A DNA stretch of 64,000 nt from Leptodactylus fallax. Taxonomy: Eukaryota > Chordata > Amphibia > Anura > Leptodactylidae. The translations under genes and the position numbers were made by a program. The stretch covers positions 7,050,501 through 7,114,500 of the forward strand of contig CAMRHE010000011.1 of NCBI GenBank assembly GCA_947044405.1, read 5' to 3'. The notes beneath the pieces are model-generated. The model saw only the letters and a program-made list of their open reading frames with translations, had not been told where the DNA came from and did not search any database. Position 1 is the first letter of the stretch; every line of letters starts with the position of its first letter. Shown here piece after piece: positions 43,490-54,807 of the stretch.

Positions 43490-45115
43490 AATTCTCATGA
43501 CACTCCTTGATCATTCTACTCCAGGAAACTCATTTCCTTGAAGGCAAACTCCCAAAACTACCTAAATTGACCTTTTCAACTTGATACCACTCTTGCCACG
43601 ATCAGAAAAATAAATGGTTGGGTTAGGATAACATTTAAATCAGACACCCCATTCTCTTTAACCCTTTCCCGCTCTGCGCCGTACTGTTACGTTGCGCTGA
43701 GAATATAGCTAACTGCATAGTTGCGGCATTACTTCCGGCACTTGGCTCCGGGACCAGCCACCGGAGTCGGAAGATACTCCGACTTCGTCGTATTAACCCC
43801 CTGATTGCCGTGATCAATAGTGATAAAAATACAAGAAATTATGATAGAATTGTATGTTATTTCACATGAACCCCCAAAAAATGTAAATAAAAGCTAATCA
43901 AAACATATGTACACCAAAATGGTAGTAAATGAAAGTACAACTCATCACGCAAAGAATAAGCCCTCACATAGCTATGTCAACAGAAAATTAAAAAAGTTAT
44001 GAATTTTGGAAGACGGGGAGGGAAAATATGAAAAAATCACCAAACATTAAGGGAACAAACTACCCTGCATCCTTAAAGGGTTAATGTTGCTCTTCAGACC
44101 CTGCTTGGCTCCTCCACCAGTACATCCTCCTTGAGCTTTTTGGCCTTGGGTAGACTCGCTAAAGGTCTCACCTCCATGGAGTTAATTGACACCTGGAGAT
44201 CCTTCCACCCTTCAGCTAGAAATTATACCTTCAACTCTAACCCTCATAACTCATAGCAATGTCTAGGTTACATTTTTATCTCACGCCACCACCTACAGCT
44301 TTCCACAACCTCCGATACAGGGAACATCACCATATCAGATCACACACCAATCTCACTACAGCTTGTGATGAATTCACCCTCTCCTCGTAGTTATGATTGG
44401 AGACTGAATGACACTCTTCTTTGCTCTAATGAGCTTAAAAGGAAAACAGAGCAAACTCTGACCCACCACTTTACAGAAAACAATACCTCTGATATCCAGC
44501 CTAGCACTGTCTTGAAGAACCACAAACCAGTAATTAGAAGCACATTCATTAATTTGGGCTCATACTATAAGATAGAACAAGCCAAGGAAGTTGATAACCT
44601 TTTATTCCAGATTGGCAAATTGGAAAGCCAACATAAGTGGTCAGCGGCTTAGGTGGTCCTCTCAGATCTTATAGGTCTTAGAGAACAATTAAAGGACTCC
44701 TTGAACCTTAAAGTATCTAATGCATATCTAGCCACTACTCATAAGTATTATATGCTTGGAAACAAAGGAGGCAAGCTGATGGCTTTTCTTGCAAAAAAAA
44801 GAGACGCACACAGAGCTTCATATAAGCAATTTCTTCCAAAACTGTATGATTTGAGACCTGGTGAGTCCCGTTCTGACCTACATGACAGTTCCACCATCAT
44901 TCGGGCTTTTCTCAGCTCACTTAAATTGCCAATCCTTCAAATCCATTAACAACAGTTACTTACTACACCATTCACCCTAGCTCAACTTCAAACAGCCCTT
45001 TCAGACACACCCCTAGGGAAATCCCCAGGCACAGATTGCCTCCCTGCTTCCTATTACAAACAATTCAAGGACATTCTCCTACCTCAACTTTTGAGGGTTT
45101 GCAACTCTTCAGATG
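43490..45115 (+). pseudogene. L1 ORF2 fragment (EN to start of RT), with nested MITE
   Basis: 43530-43655 carries EN text around ETHFLEGKLPKLP. After the MITE, MELIDTWRSFHPSARNYTF, then NITISDHTPISLQL (intact SDH) complete EN. Next come the linker (44365-44945, one in-frame TAG) and LSDTPLGKSPGTDCLPASYY (RT entry). It ends at about 45115, where a repeat begins. The RT palm is absent. Confidence 0.85.
43662..44080. mobile_element. TTAA-type MITE, complete copy
   Basis: 419 bp between TTAA at 43658-43661 and 44081-44084. Starts CCCTTTCCCGCTCTG and ends CCTTAAAGGG. The inside matches the 13.5, 33.9 and 9.7 kb copies. It splits the LINE endonuclease coding sequence. Confidence 0.8.
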
Positions 45116-45138
45116 ATGAATATAGCTTCCCTCCTAAG

Positions 45139-46260
45139 CAGGGCCGCTTTAACCATAGGGCCAATGGTGCACTTGCACCGGGCCCTATGGTACTGGGGGC
45201 CCTGTTGGGCATACCTCCAAACCGTCCTGCATTCAGGGTCCTGTCCCGCTGTCCTGGTCGGTGAGAGATATGTCCCGGTATCCTCTCCGGACGCAGATGA
45301 GTTAAATACAATGGTGAAGGAAGAGCTATCCTCAGACAGCTCCTGCTTTACCGCTCTGTTTGAAGCACATCACTGTGTGCTGCGGCCCCAGGAGCTGCAG
45401 GCACAATGCGATGACATCACTGGGGGTAGATGACATCACTGGGGGTAGATGAAGAGGAACATTAAACTAAGGGAGGATGGAGGGTGACATTAAACTGGGA
45501 GTAGCTGAAGGGGGCATTAAACTGGGGGTAGGTGAAGGGGGGCATTAAACTGGGGTAGATGGAGGGGGCAGATGAAGGGGGACATTAAACTAGGGGGCAG
45601 ATGGAAGGTGACATTAAACTGGGGGCAGCTGAAGGGCAAGGCATTAAACTAGGGGAAGATGAAGGGGAGCAGATGAAGGGAGGACAATACACTGGGGGGA
45701 GATGAAGAGGAACATTAAACTGGTTCATATGGAGAGGAACATTAAACTGGGGGTAGATGGAGGGTGACATTAAACTGGGGGCAGCTGGAGGGAGACATTA
45801 AACTGGGGCAGCTGGAGGGGGACATTAAACTAGGGACAAGTTGGAACGTGCCATTAAGCTGGGGGCAACTGGAGGAGGACATTAAACCGTGGGGGTAGCT
45901 GGAGGGGGACATGTTTGCCTCTAGTTGTCCCCAGTTTAATGTCCCCCTCCAGCTACCCCCATGGTTTGATGTCCCCCTCCAGCTGCCCCCAGTTTAATGT
46001 CACCCTCCATCTACCCCGCAGTATAAACAGGGGCACCAGCAGAGGGGACTTCATACTGTGGGGCAATTGGAGGGGAACATTATAATGTGGGGGCATATAA
46101 TGTTAGGGTGATTGTAGGAGGATTATATGTGGAGGCACATAGAAGAAGGATGAGAATGGTCAGAGTCAACATAGAAGTGGGTGGAGCTAAATTTGCTCTT
46201 TCTATCCTTTGAAAGTTGGAAGGTATGCCGTTGGGACAGTCTTGCATATGTTGTCCCATG
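45139..46260. repeat. CAGGGCC-type repeat with internal minisatellite
   Basis: Starts CAGGGCCGCTTTAACC, like another element start at 46715. It carries a GACATTAAACTGGGGG minisatellite at 45420-46016. 'GGGCATACCTCCAAACCGTCC' (45207) is mirrored near 46215 ('TTGGAAGGTATGCC'). The right boundary is uncertain. Confidence 0.55.
45420..46016. repeat. Minisatellite that switches strand
   Basis: About 14 irregular units of GGAGGGGGACATTAAACTGG type to about 45911. Then three units in reverse complement (CCCCAGTTTAATGTCCCCCT) from 45925 to 46016. Confidence 0.85.
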
Positions 46261-46321
46261 TGTGTGTGTGTGGTAGGAGAGAGACATTAAACTGTGGGGA
46301 CAACTGCAGGGCTATGAAAAT

Positions 46322-46376
46322 GATCTTGGATTCATTTTAAAGATGAGAATCTCATCTTTAAAATGATACCAAGATC
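46322..46376. repeat. 27-bp-arm hairpin
   Basis: GATCTTGGATTCATTTTAAA to TTTAAAATGATACCAAGATC. Near-perfect palindrome around GATGAGAATCTCATC, with only two mispairs. Confidence 0.85.
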
Positions 46377-47014
46377 ACCATGATAGTACTTACAGATCAC
46401 GAGCGATTCACTAGTGAAAACGATGTTTGGCATTGAGATCCCATCGCAGATCTCAATTCCCGACAGCATTTTTAACAGCTCATCTTCATAGCCCTAATAG
46501 ATCCTGAGATATGGGGCTCTAAAGCATCCCCCCCCCTTTTGCCTCAGGACTGCAGAGACAAGTATAACTCATCACTGTCTGTGCATAACCTGTATGTGAC
46601 CCGGGGAGGGGTAGTGAGGACTTCTGTCCATGTCCTCTTTTATCAGTCAGAGACCATACTATACTTTTGCTCTCTGATTGTCACATAGAGAGGTAATGTA
46701 ATACCCCTCTGAGCCAGGGCCATTTTAACCCATTGGTGGACCCAGTGCAAAGGTTTCATAAGTGCCCCCCCATCACCACCACTTAAACATACCTGACCCA
46801 CCTATATTAAAATGGCCCCCACATAGTATAATTCCTTCTTACTGGGCCCATACAATATAATTAGCCATGCCCCTGCACTTATAAATAGTAGTCCCCCCTT
46901 ATAAATAATATTATACTATATTATAATATTATATGTAATATAATATTGCACGGCTTTCCAGCAGCCAGGAAAACATCCTTATTTCTCAGGATCCTAGAGT
47001 GGGGAGTAAAAGGA
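46377..47014. other. Unassigned, repeat-like
   Basis: CAGGGCCATTTTAACCCATT at 46715 matches the start of the repeat at 45139, so a second copy begins here. 46900-46945 is AT-rich with ATATTATA palindromes. No gene. Confidence 0.45.
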
Positions 47015-47217
47015 GGGGGCTACCTGAAACACAGCTTTTTTTGTTGCATATTTTGTTGCGGTTTTTTGAGGGGATTGAGCAGAAGGTAGAAGTATAAGAA
47101 CGTCCTATATATTTCCCATTCCTTTTGTAGCCATTGTTGGCTTTGTCTTTTGCAACAAAATCTGCTACAAAAAAATCTGCATTTCCATAACGTGGGGCCG
47201 TAGCCTTAAGCATTATT
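47015..47217. mobile_element. GGCCTTAGCC-type MITE fragment
   Basis: Ends CATAACGTGGGGCCGTAGCC followed by TTAA, matching the right end of 35399-35956. Confidence 0.6.
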
Positions 47218-47867
47218 CTGTTTTATCCCTTTTTATTTTTATAGCTGTTTGTATCGTGTGTCATTTGTTATCGCTCTATATCTGTAGCATTGAACCATCT
47301 TGATATTAAAGTGTAAACTATAAGGTTACTTTGTGTATATTCAATGAACCCATTATCTTTTTGAAGCATTTATAAGTGCAAGCTTTCTGCTGGACATGAA
47401 TCAGCAGTGGTGGTGGCGGCATGTATTTGGGGTGCATGGACTGTGTTGGGGTGCGACTTATGCTCAATTTGCAGCCTGAGTAAAGGGTGAGTGCAAGATT
47501 AAGTGAGCGGAGTTGAGTCGACCCCTGACATCCGCATCCTCGTCACGTGCTAGGAAGGCCCGTACATGACAGTGTCGATACATCAGTTTACAGCCACATG
47601 TGGGACAATTTCATGCTTGGAATAAATTGAATTTCAGATTGTGGAATGCATTTTCCGTTATTTTCAAATGAGCCAACCTGCAACCTGCGTTATTATTTCT
47701 GTGATGGGTTTGATGAAAATGGACGCTAACGGACAGCAGAACAAATCCCATTGAAATCAATGTAATTTTTAACAAATTTGTTGGTGTCCAGTCACTAACA
47801 AGTAGTTACAATGCCCCCAAGACACAATGTAGCGAAACGCAGCTATAAAAAGCTCAGTATCTGCAAC
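47218..47867. other. Unassigned spacer
   Basis: Unremarkable sequence with no recognisable repeat, gene or RNA. Confidence 0.35.
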
Positions 47868-48560
47868 ATGGAGCCTTAGACGTAGACCCCACTGTTTGGA
47901 AACTCACTGTTTTGGGCTAATGTGGAAATACAGCGAAAGACAACCCTGCATTTACCAGAAAATCTCATCCACACATTGAGGAAAAAAAGAGCTACATAAA
48001 AGCGGTGTTTTTAAAAGCGTGTGTGTTTTTGAAAAATGTAGCATGTTGATTTTAGCTGCAAAATCGCAAATGTTTCTCCTATAAATTTAATAGGGGATGG
48101 AAAAACGCAGAGAAAAAAAAACAACGAAAACCCAACACGTTTTTGTTGTTCTTTGTTCAGGGTTTTTTTGTTTTAGCTGCATTTCACTATATGTGGCCTT
48201 AGCCTTAAAACAGAAATCGACCAGCTGGCTGGAACACACATTAAGGCTGTGCAAAAAATGCTGCGTTTTACATTACCTGCAAAGTTGATGGGATTCTGGC
48301 TAATCTCATCCACACATTGCAATAAAAAAAAATCTGCAGAGGAAATAGTATAATTTCAAAAACACTTGTGTTTTTTGCAAATCGCAGCATGTCAATTATA
48401 CCTCTGGAAATGCTGGCATTTTCCGTATAGGTACAATAGACAGTGAAAGTCCGCAGAGGAAAACTCTGCAGACTTTCTGTGAAAAACGCTGCAGAAAAGA
48501 CTGCTGTGAAAACACATCGCGTTTTTTTCTGCAGCGTTTTGCTGCGTTGGGCCTTAGCCT
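47868..48560. mobile_element. Two adjacent GGCCTTAGCC-type MITE copies
   Basis: The first runs from ACATGGAGCCTTAG (47868) to ATGTGGCCTTAGCC and TTAA (48192-48210). The second runs from TTAAGGCTGTGC (48241) to GTTGGGCCTTAGCCT (48560). It includes 'ATCGCAGCATGTCAATTATA' and 'GAAAGTCCGCAGAGG', which are shared with 35780-35850. Both are diverged. Confidence 0.65.
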
Positions 48561-49564
48561 CATAAAGCTTTTAATGGCAATCTTACAAATACTACAGAAT
48601 ACCATATCATTGGGTAAATATTCATGCTACATCTTTCCTATTATGACAAAAAAAAAAAGAAGCTTTTAATTGAAAGTTACATAAGTATTGATTATTGATA
48701 ATACTATTTTGGAAACTATTATTTATATTTATTTATAAATAAATATTATATATACTATTATTATAACTATAAATATTATTTAGGAATTTAAGAATATTTT
48801 GCATCTGCAATGAAAGTGATTTAATACAATAACTCCAAAGTAAAAAGAAATGGAACATAATTTCTTAATCAACAATTTTAGCTGAACTAACTTTCAGCAG
48901 GGTCAAGCTGCAAAATATTCTTCGAAAGGAGATGAACATTAAAGATTCAGTAAAATGTGAAATTGCATTTGATATTTAAATTCTGAGTTTGTTAGAGCCT
49001 GAAAATGCCATCCTTATTTGAAACACATACAAAAAAAAAATTCTATGAAACAAAATGTGACAAAATCGCTCATTTAAATTATAGCAGTTTTTAACATCAA
49101 ACAGGACTTTCATGAAGCAAGATGGAAATTGTGCTGAAATCCACACCTGGCAATGTTAGTAAGCAGGGCTGTTAACAAGCTGTTCGCAAAGAGAAAATTT
49201 AAGCAAGTTGTCAGCTTTAAGATTTTCATTTCATTTCACAATATTAATTTTCATATTTATTTCTAAATAACATACTATTTGAATTTCAATTTACTATGTG
49301 TTCCTAATATACTACCTGCAGAAGAGAATATTTTGTATAATTACAGAATCTGTATAGTTTGCCACTGGACATTTCAATGTACTAACGAAAAACTTACAGA
49401 AAAAATGAAAGGATCAAATAATGAGGAACACATAAAAATCATTGCAATATATAAAATATAACAATAATAAATAATAATACACAATTAAATATTGTTGTGG
49501 AGTACTGTTTATTAGTAGAGATCTATGAAATTGTGCACTAAATTAAACATCACATTAACTCTTT
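48561..49564. other. AT-rich, repeat-free island
   Basis: About 1 kb with no match to any repeat family in the window and no coding motif. 48840-49400 is neither low-complexity nor palindromic. It is a candidate for conserved non-coding (enhancer-like) DNA, inferred only from the absence of repeats. Confidence 0.3.
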
Positions 49565-49667
49565 AAGGGGATGTTCACACAGATTTTTGACGCTGATTTC
49601 AGAAGTCAGACTTGAAAAATGCAGTTCTGTCACGAAATCAAAAACTGGCTGCGGTGGGAAGGGGTTA
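49565..49667. mobile_element. TTAA-type MITE end fragment
   Basis: Ends AAAAACTGGCTGCGGTGGGA then AGGGGTTAA, like the right ends at 9948 and 34142. Confidence 0.5.
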
Positions 49668-49829
49668 ATGGGCCATCAAAAATAGGTCATGTCTTATTTC
49701 TGGCTGTTTTCACACAACTGATGGGCAAAATGACTCAATAGAATCACAGTCATTTCGAATTTAAGGAACACCTATTTTCACAGATCCCTCATAGATCATC
49801 CCTCCCGTTCCCCTTCTATCCCCAGCGAC

Positions 49830-50637
49830 GTGATATGAGATGCGAGCCCCCTGGAGGGAAAAAAACGGAAGCGGAGGCGGCCGTGAGCAGGAGCAGGGAT
49901 TGGTAAGTAAGGTCGTGGGCCCGCGGCAAGAGAATTTGTTGGGTGAACCCCAACAAATACTGCTATTATTATACTCTGAGGTCTCTTCAGACTCCTGAGT
50001 ATAATAATCTGAAGCCCAGGGGAGGTGAGGAAAAATAAAAACCAGTGTTACTCACCTCTCCGCTGCGACTGTACATGTTGTCTTCGGCTTTTTTAGTGAT
50101 GTCACAGACATCATGTAGGTCAAGCTGGCGTTGGAAGTGTATAATGAAGAGACTATAGAGTATAATAATAGTTTGTGGTTGGTATACCCCCAAAATTTCA
50201 GGTTCTGCTGAACCCTAAATTTTTGCAATATTTGCAACGAACACTGTTGGGGCCATGATGGGGCATAATACTGTGTGAAGGGGCAACTATGGGACAAAAT
50301 ACTGTGTGGAGGGGCCACTATATGACATTATACTGTGTGGAGGAGCCGTTATAGTACATTATAATGTGTGGAGGGGCCGGTATATAAAACATTATACTGT
50401 GTATAGGGGCCACTATATGACATTATAATGTGTGGAGGGTCCATTATTGGACATTATACTGTGTGGAGGGGTTGGTATGGAACATTATACTGTCTGGAGG
50501 CCACTTTGGGACATTATAGTGTGTATAAATGGGGCATTATACTGTGTGGGGGCCACGAAAGGGGTTGCTATGCAGTGGAGGGGGGTCCCAAGTCAAAAGT
50601 TTGCTACAGGGTCCAGTCTTTATTAGTTACCCTCCTG
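49830..50637. mobile_element. Repeat family B copy
   Basis: Same order as 11143-12256: half-hairpin GGAGCAGGGATTGGTAAGTAAG, palindrome variant at 49970-50006, left foldback arm with TTACTCACCT, a truncated right arm, then a minisatellite variant (50230-50560). It ends TTAGTTACCCTCCTG. The left boundary was not resolved. Confidence 0.65.
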
Positions 50638-50798
50638 CTTCTAAGTGCTCCGGGCTTATTATTATTTAGGAGACAAATTTGTGGCTGTGAGCCAAGTTGA
50701 AAAATGATAAAGTAAAGGGAGCAGATGTGAAATCAAAATAGTTTTTTTTTTTTTGTTTACCAACAGTGTTATAGAGGAATGTGATGGTGGACTAGGCC
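50638..50798. repeat. Leader and first part of the 95-bp minisatellite (filled site)
   Basis: GGAGACAAATTTGTGGCTGT and the following 100 bp match 19045-19170. It ends with ACTAGGCC, the left duplication of the hAT-type element, and the array resumes at 53948. Confidence 0.8.
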
Positions 50799-53700
50799 CA
50801 GTGGTGAACCTAGACTCTTTGCTGCCTGAGGCGGACTATAGGAAGGTGCCTCCCCAAAAAAAAAAAAAAAATTAAAATTGAGTTTACATGCAGTTAGCTT
50901 CACACGCTGTTATCGTCGCACAATAAACATACACAAACTTATGAAACAGTTTTTAAGAATTCTTCTTACTGTATTACTTCAGTATCAGAGATCAACAACA
51001 TGGCATTAACAATGACAATAATTTCACACATCTTCTGCTTGGTGGATGGACGAGCCCGCATGGCCCCCATTCTCTGTAATAGGAGCGCCGCAGATAGCTG
51101 AATACTGTACTGTACTGGCATACTGTACTTGGCTATCTTTGGCACTCCCATTGAAGTTACTGAGAGCCACGTGGGTTTGTCCATCCACAAAGCTACATGC
51201 TTACTGTATATTCAGACTGGCTACAATCAGACTGAATTCCCACCCAGTAGGGGGGTGGACCAATTCTCAAGCCCAGTGGGGGTCTCAGCATACAGACCCC
51301 CCCATCAGTCAGGTATTTATCCTCTATCATTTAGGTGAATACAGTGCAGTAATATTTTGTGACTTACAGGTGACGTCTCTGACTAATCATTCACATTTCC
51401 CTTCTCTTCCCTTTGGGCCGCCATGACAAACTTCTTCCAGCTGTGACTTGTCTCATCTTTGGCTTCTCACTTTTCCAGGCATCCAACTCACATTTTCCTC
51501 ACCTACACAAAGCCCCCATCCTGCTGCTACCCCGATTATAAAATATATGATATAAGCCCTCCCATAATGAATAATACTCCCAAGTGCATCTTTATATTAA
51601 TAATGTCCATGTGTACCCTGTATAAATAGTGCCCCTTATCAATGCCCCATAGGTTTCCTAATTAAAAGGTTTTCCAAGTCATTAATAAAAAAATCAATGG
51701 GGCTCAAAAACCCTGGACCCCCACTGATCAGCTGTTTGAATAAACCGGTGTTATCTGTGTAAGATCCGTGACCGCTTCTCTGTTTACATAGAGACATTCA
51801 TCTCATAGTGGCCATGTAATGTAACTACAACCTCGTCCTATACTCATCTATGTGACAAGGCTGTAATTACATCAGATGGTCACTATAAACAGACAGCGTG
51901 TGATATAAACAGACAGAATGTGATATAAACAGGCGCCATAGCCCCTTCATACAGCTGATCATTGGAGGGTTCCTCTGATCTTTTTTGATAATCTGTCCTA
52001 AGGATAGATCATCAATAAAAATGCGCTGGAAAGCCCCTTTAATAAAGCCCAAGTGCCACCTTATTTGGTTGTCCAGGATAACCACTTTTTTAATATGAGG
52101 GTGGGGAAGGTTCTCCGGTGTCTCCCAGCTCGTTACAGTCCTGCTGCTCTGGTGTTTTCTTCCCCACAGCGCTGTGACTTCCCGTGTCCAAAACCTCAGC
52201 GGTCATGTACCAGAAGAAAACACCAGAGCAGCAGAACCAGACTGCGGTGGGAGACATCGGAGCACAAGGGACACGGGAGTAGGTGTTTTTTTGTTTTTTT
52301 TTAATCACTTTCCCCGGTCTCATATTAAGAAAGTGGCTATTATGGACAACCCCTTTAATTAATTGCCCCCTTACATTATACCCCTGACATAAATACTACT
52401 CCCCTAATGACCCTTTATGTAAATGATGCTCCCTTCTATTCATAATGTCCCCTAATGACCCCTTATATAATTGATGTCCCCTAATGAACGCTTATATAAA
52501 TGACCACCCCCATATATATATACTGTATATAATGCTCCCTAATGGCCTCTTATATAAATAACCCCCCTTGTTTTAATAATGCCCTTATATAAATAACACC
52601 TCTTAAGTTCATAAAGCCCCCTTATATAAAATGCCCCTTTCTAATGACCCCTTATCAGGGTAGTAACTAGCAAAGACGGCCTCCCAGCAAACTTTTGACT
52701 TGGGCCCCCCCACAGCATAGCACCACCTTTCCTGGCCCCCAAACAGTATAACAGCCCATTTACACACACTATAATGTTCCATAGCAGTCCCTGCACACAT
52801 TATTACATGGTATTATGGTCCGCAGTGGCCCCTGCACACGGTATTATGGCCTGCAATGGTCCCTGCACACGGTATTATGTCCCACAATGGCCCCTGCACA
52901 TGGTATTATGGCCCGCAGCATCCCCTGCACTTGGTATTATGGCCAGCAGCGGCCCCTGCACACGGTTTTATGCCCCGCAGTGGCCTCTGCGCAAGGTATT
53001 ATGGCCCGCAGCGGCCTTTGCACACAGTATTATGCCCTTTTCAGACCCCAGAGTATAATGATCGGAGACCCAGGTGGTGACAAACATAAAAACCACTATT
53101 ACTTACCTATCCTGGGCTCCGGTGCACTCCCTGCTTTCGGCCCTCTTCAATGTTGCACAGACAACACGTGGGCCAAGGCCGGCGTTGCAACATAATGACG
53201 GTGGCCTGGCTGGGATGAAAACTGCTAGGAGTACTACCAGATCGCGAGAGAGGTGAGTAACAGTAATTTTTATATTTATCACCTCCCCTGGGTCTCCAAT
53301 TATTATACTCCGGGGTCTGTCTCTATGTCCTGGGTTACCCAGTGCCAAGCTACTGTATATGCTCCCTGGCAGTTGCTGGAAGCCTTTTCTGCAGCCCATG
53401 TGGCTGTCCTCTCTCTTTTCTGTGCAGAACTTTCACATAATTCCCTGCTCAGCCAAACAGTCCCTCTCTCTGATACTCCTCCCCCTGGAGTGTAGGGAAA
53501 TGTAATCCACTGTCCCTCAGAATAAAATGGCTGATGTCTGCCATAATGGGTCCTGGCTTGGCATTAATTGCAGCATCTGCTGTATGCAAAGTGCTCCTTG
53601 CAGAGCTTACATATAAAAAAAAAAAAAAAGTTATCCTAACCTACCTGCGATCCCTTGATGGAGCCGCCGCCTCCTCTTCTTGTCCGCGCATAGGACATTT

Positions 53701-53947
53701 GCGTCTCAGCGCAGGAGGCGCGATTACATCATTATATCGCAGGCCTGTGCTGAGATGCAGACGTCTCCTAAGGCAGCCCAAGACAGGTCCCACTCAGCTT
53801 TATTTTTGTTTTGTTTTTTTTTTAAAGCAGCCTGTCCTGGGCTGGTTTACGGTAAATAGATATTAAAAATGCCACCACTCCAAACAGTGACGGATAGTGC
53901 CGCCTGAGGCGGCCGCCTCACTTCGCCTCATTAGAGGTAGGCCACTG
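50799..53947. mobile_element. Non-autonomous hAT-type element, copy 2 (3,149 bp)
   Basis: Starts CAGTGGTGAACCTAGACTC, as in copy 1, and ends ...CATTAGAGGTAGGCCACTG. Flanks are ACTAGGCC (50791-50798) and ACCAGTCC (53948-53955). Each is one change away from ACCAGGCC, the sequence in uninterrupted units at 19172. Same module order as copy 1: head, reverse family A, minisatellite (52760-53035), foldback unit (53040-53310), GGCGGC tail. There is extra internal sequence, such as 52090-52320 with a pair of CACCAGAGCAGCAG/CTGCTGCTCTGGTG. No transposase. Confidence 0.78.
52656..53310. repeat. Family B modules nested in copy 2
   Basis: Begins CAGGGTAGTAACTAGC, the family B terminus, followed by 'AAACTTTTGACTTGGGCCCC' (reverse of 50588-50605), the 31-bp minisatellite and a foldback unit with TTACTTACCT (53099) and GAGAGGTGAGTAAC (53248). 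This suggests a B element inserted into an ancestor of the hAT-type element before it multiplied. Confidence 0.65.
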
Positions 53948-54170
53948 ACCAGTCCATAGGACATGGCTTAGTGGTGGCAGTGACAACCTGTGTGGCCATG
54001 CGGCAGGGCATAATATGATAGACCAGGCCGCAGGACATGTATAGCTGAGCTGAGCAGCTGTTGCAACATGTGTGGCAGTGTGACAGGGTGTAATATAATG
54101 GACAAGGCCACAGGACATGTCTGTTTGAGTGACGGCAGTGGTGGTAGCTGTTTAGGAGTAGCAGCCAGCA
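53948..54170. repeat. 95-bp minisatellite, right part
   Basis: Continues the array after the hAT-type insertion: GACCAGGCCGCAGGACATGT and GCAACATGTGTGGCAGTG units, about 2.5 copies. Confidence 0.8.
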
Positions 54171-54805
54171 GCAGTACAGTAAATGGAAGCTGATGATAAA
54201 GGGAGACGGTGGCAATTTCATCCTTTTAGGTGTTACAATGTTAGCACTGAATACCCTCTTGGCCATTGCACAGGAGGTGGGAAAAGATAAAATGCCTATG
54301 GCAAACTGGGCCAGCTCCTTCCACTCTCTAACCTACAGTATTGGCCCAGAATACCATGGGGTCCAAGTTATCTGCTGGACTATACGTGAACTCTACGTAC
54401 AACTGTACCAGTTAGTTAGTGGGTGTCAGTTTCCTGTTCAGATGGCACTGCAACCTGAAAAATGTTTGGTTCGTCATACTCCATATAGAGTGCTGGTTCC
54501 TGATGCTGCTGCTTTTACTCCTGCTTGTAACTGTAGTACTGGCAGAGGACGTGGACTGGGTGCAGGCAGAGGCCATCTAGGTATGTTTTCAGTTACAGTG
54601 TTTTCCCTAAATGCTGAAGTGAGCTGGGTATACAGCTTATTCTGATAATATTACAATTTTTCTTCCCTTGGGAGACAGGGAATATTTTCCCCCATTTTGT
54701 CTTTATAGCGAGGGTCTAAGAGCACATCCCTCTGCTTGATGCTAATAATACACTTGTCACTGTTAACAGTAAGCCATGCTTGGAAATGTATGTGTGGGCT
54801 CAGGG
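54171..54805. other. Unassigned region; 150-codon frame of unknown status
   Basis: A plus-strand frame at 54193-54645 starts at an ATG and has a Gly/Arg-rich stretch (STGRGRGLGAGRGH) near its end. No domain was recognised and no codon or splice evidence supports it. It lies just outside the hAT transposase remnant and may be part of the same element. Confidence 0.3.
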
Positions 54806-54807
54806 GC

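Noticed and set aside
44365..44652. Host gene candidate (95-codon frame)
   Set aside because: It is the EN-RT linker of a degenerate L1 ORF2, continuous in meaning with the flanking frames.
49813..50645. Target duplication CTTCTATC / CTTCTAAG for the family B copy
   Set aside because: Only six of eight bases match, and the presumed left end does not start with CAG at the right position.
54193..54645. 150-codon open frame with a Gly/Arg-rich end
   Set aside because: No recognisable domain, no splice or codon evidence, flanked by minisatellite and a transposase remnant. Kept only as an unassigned region.
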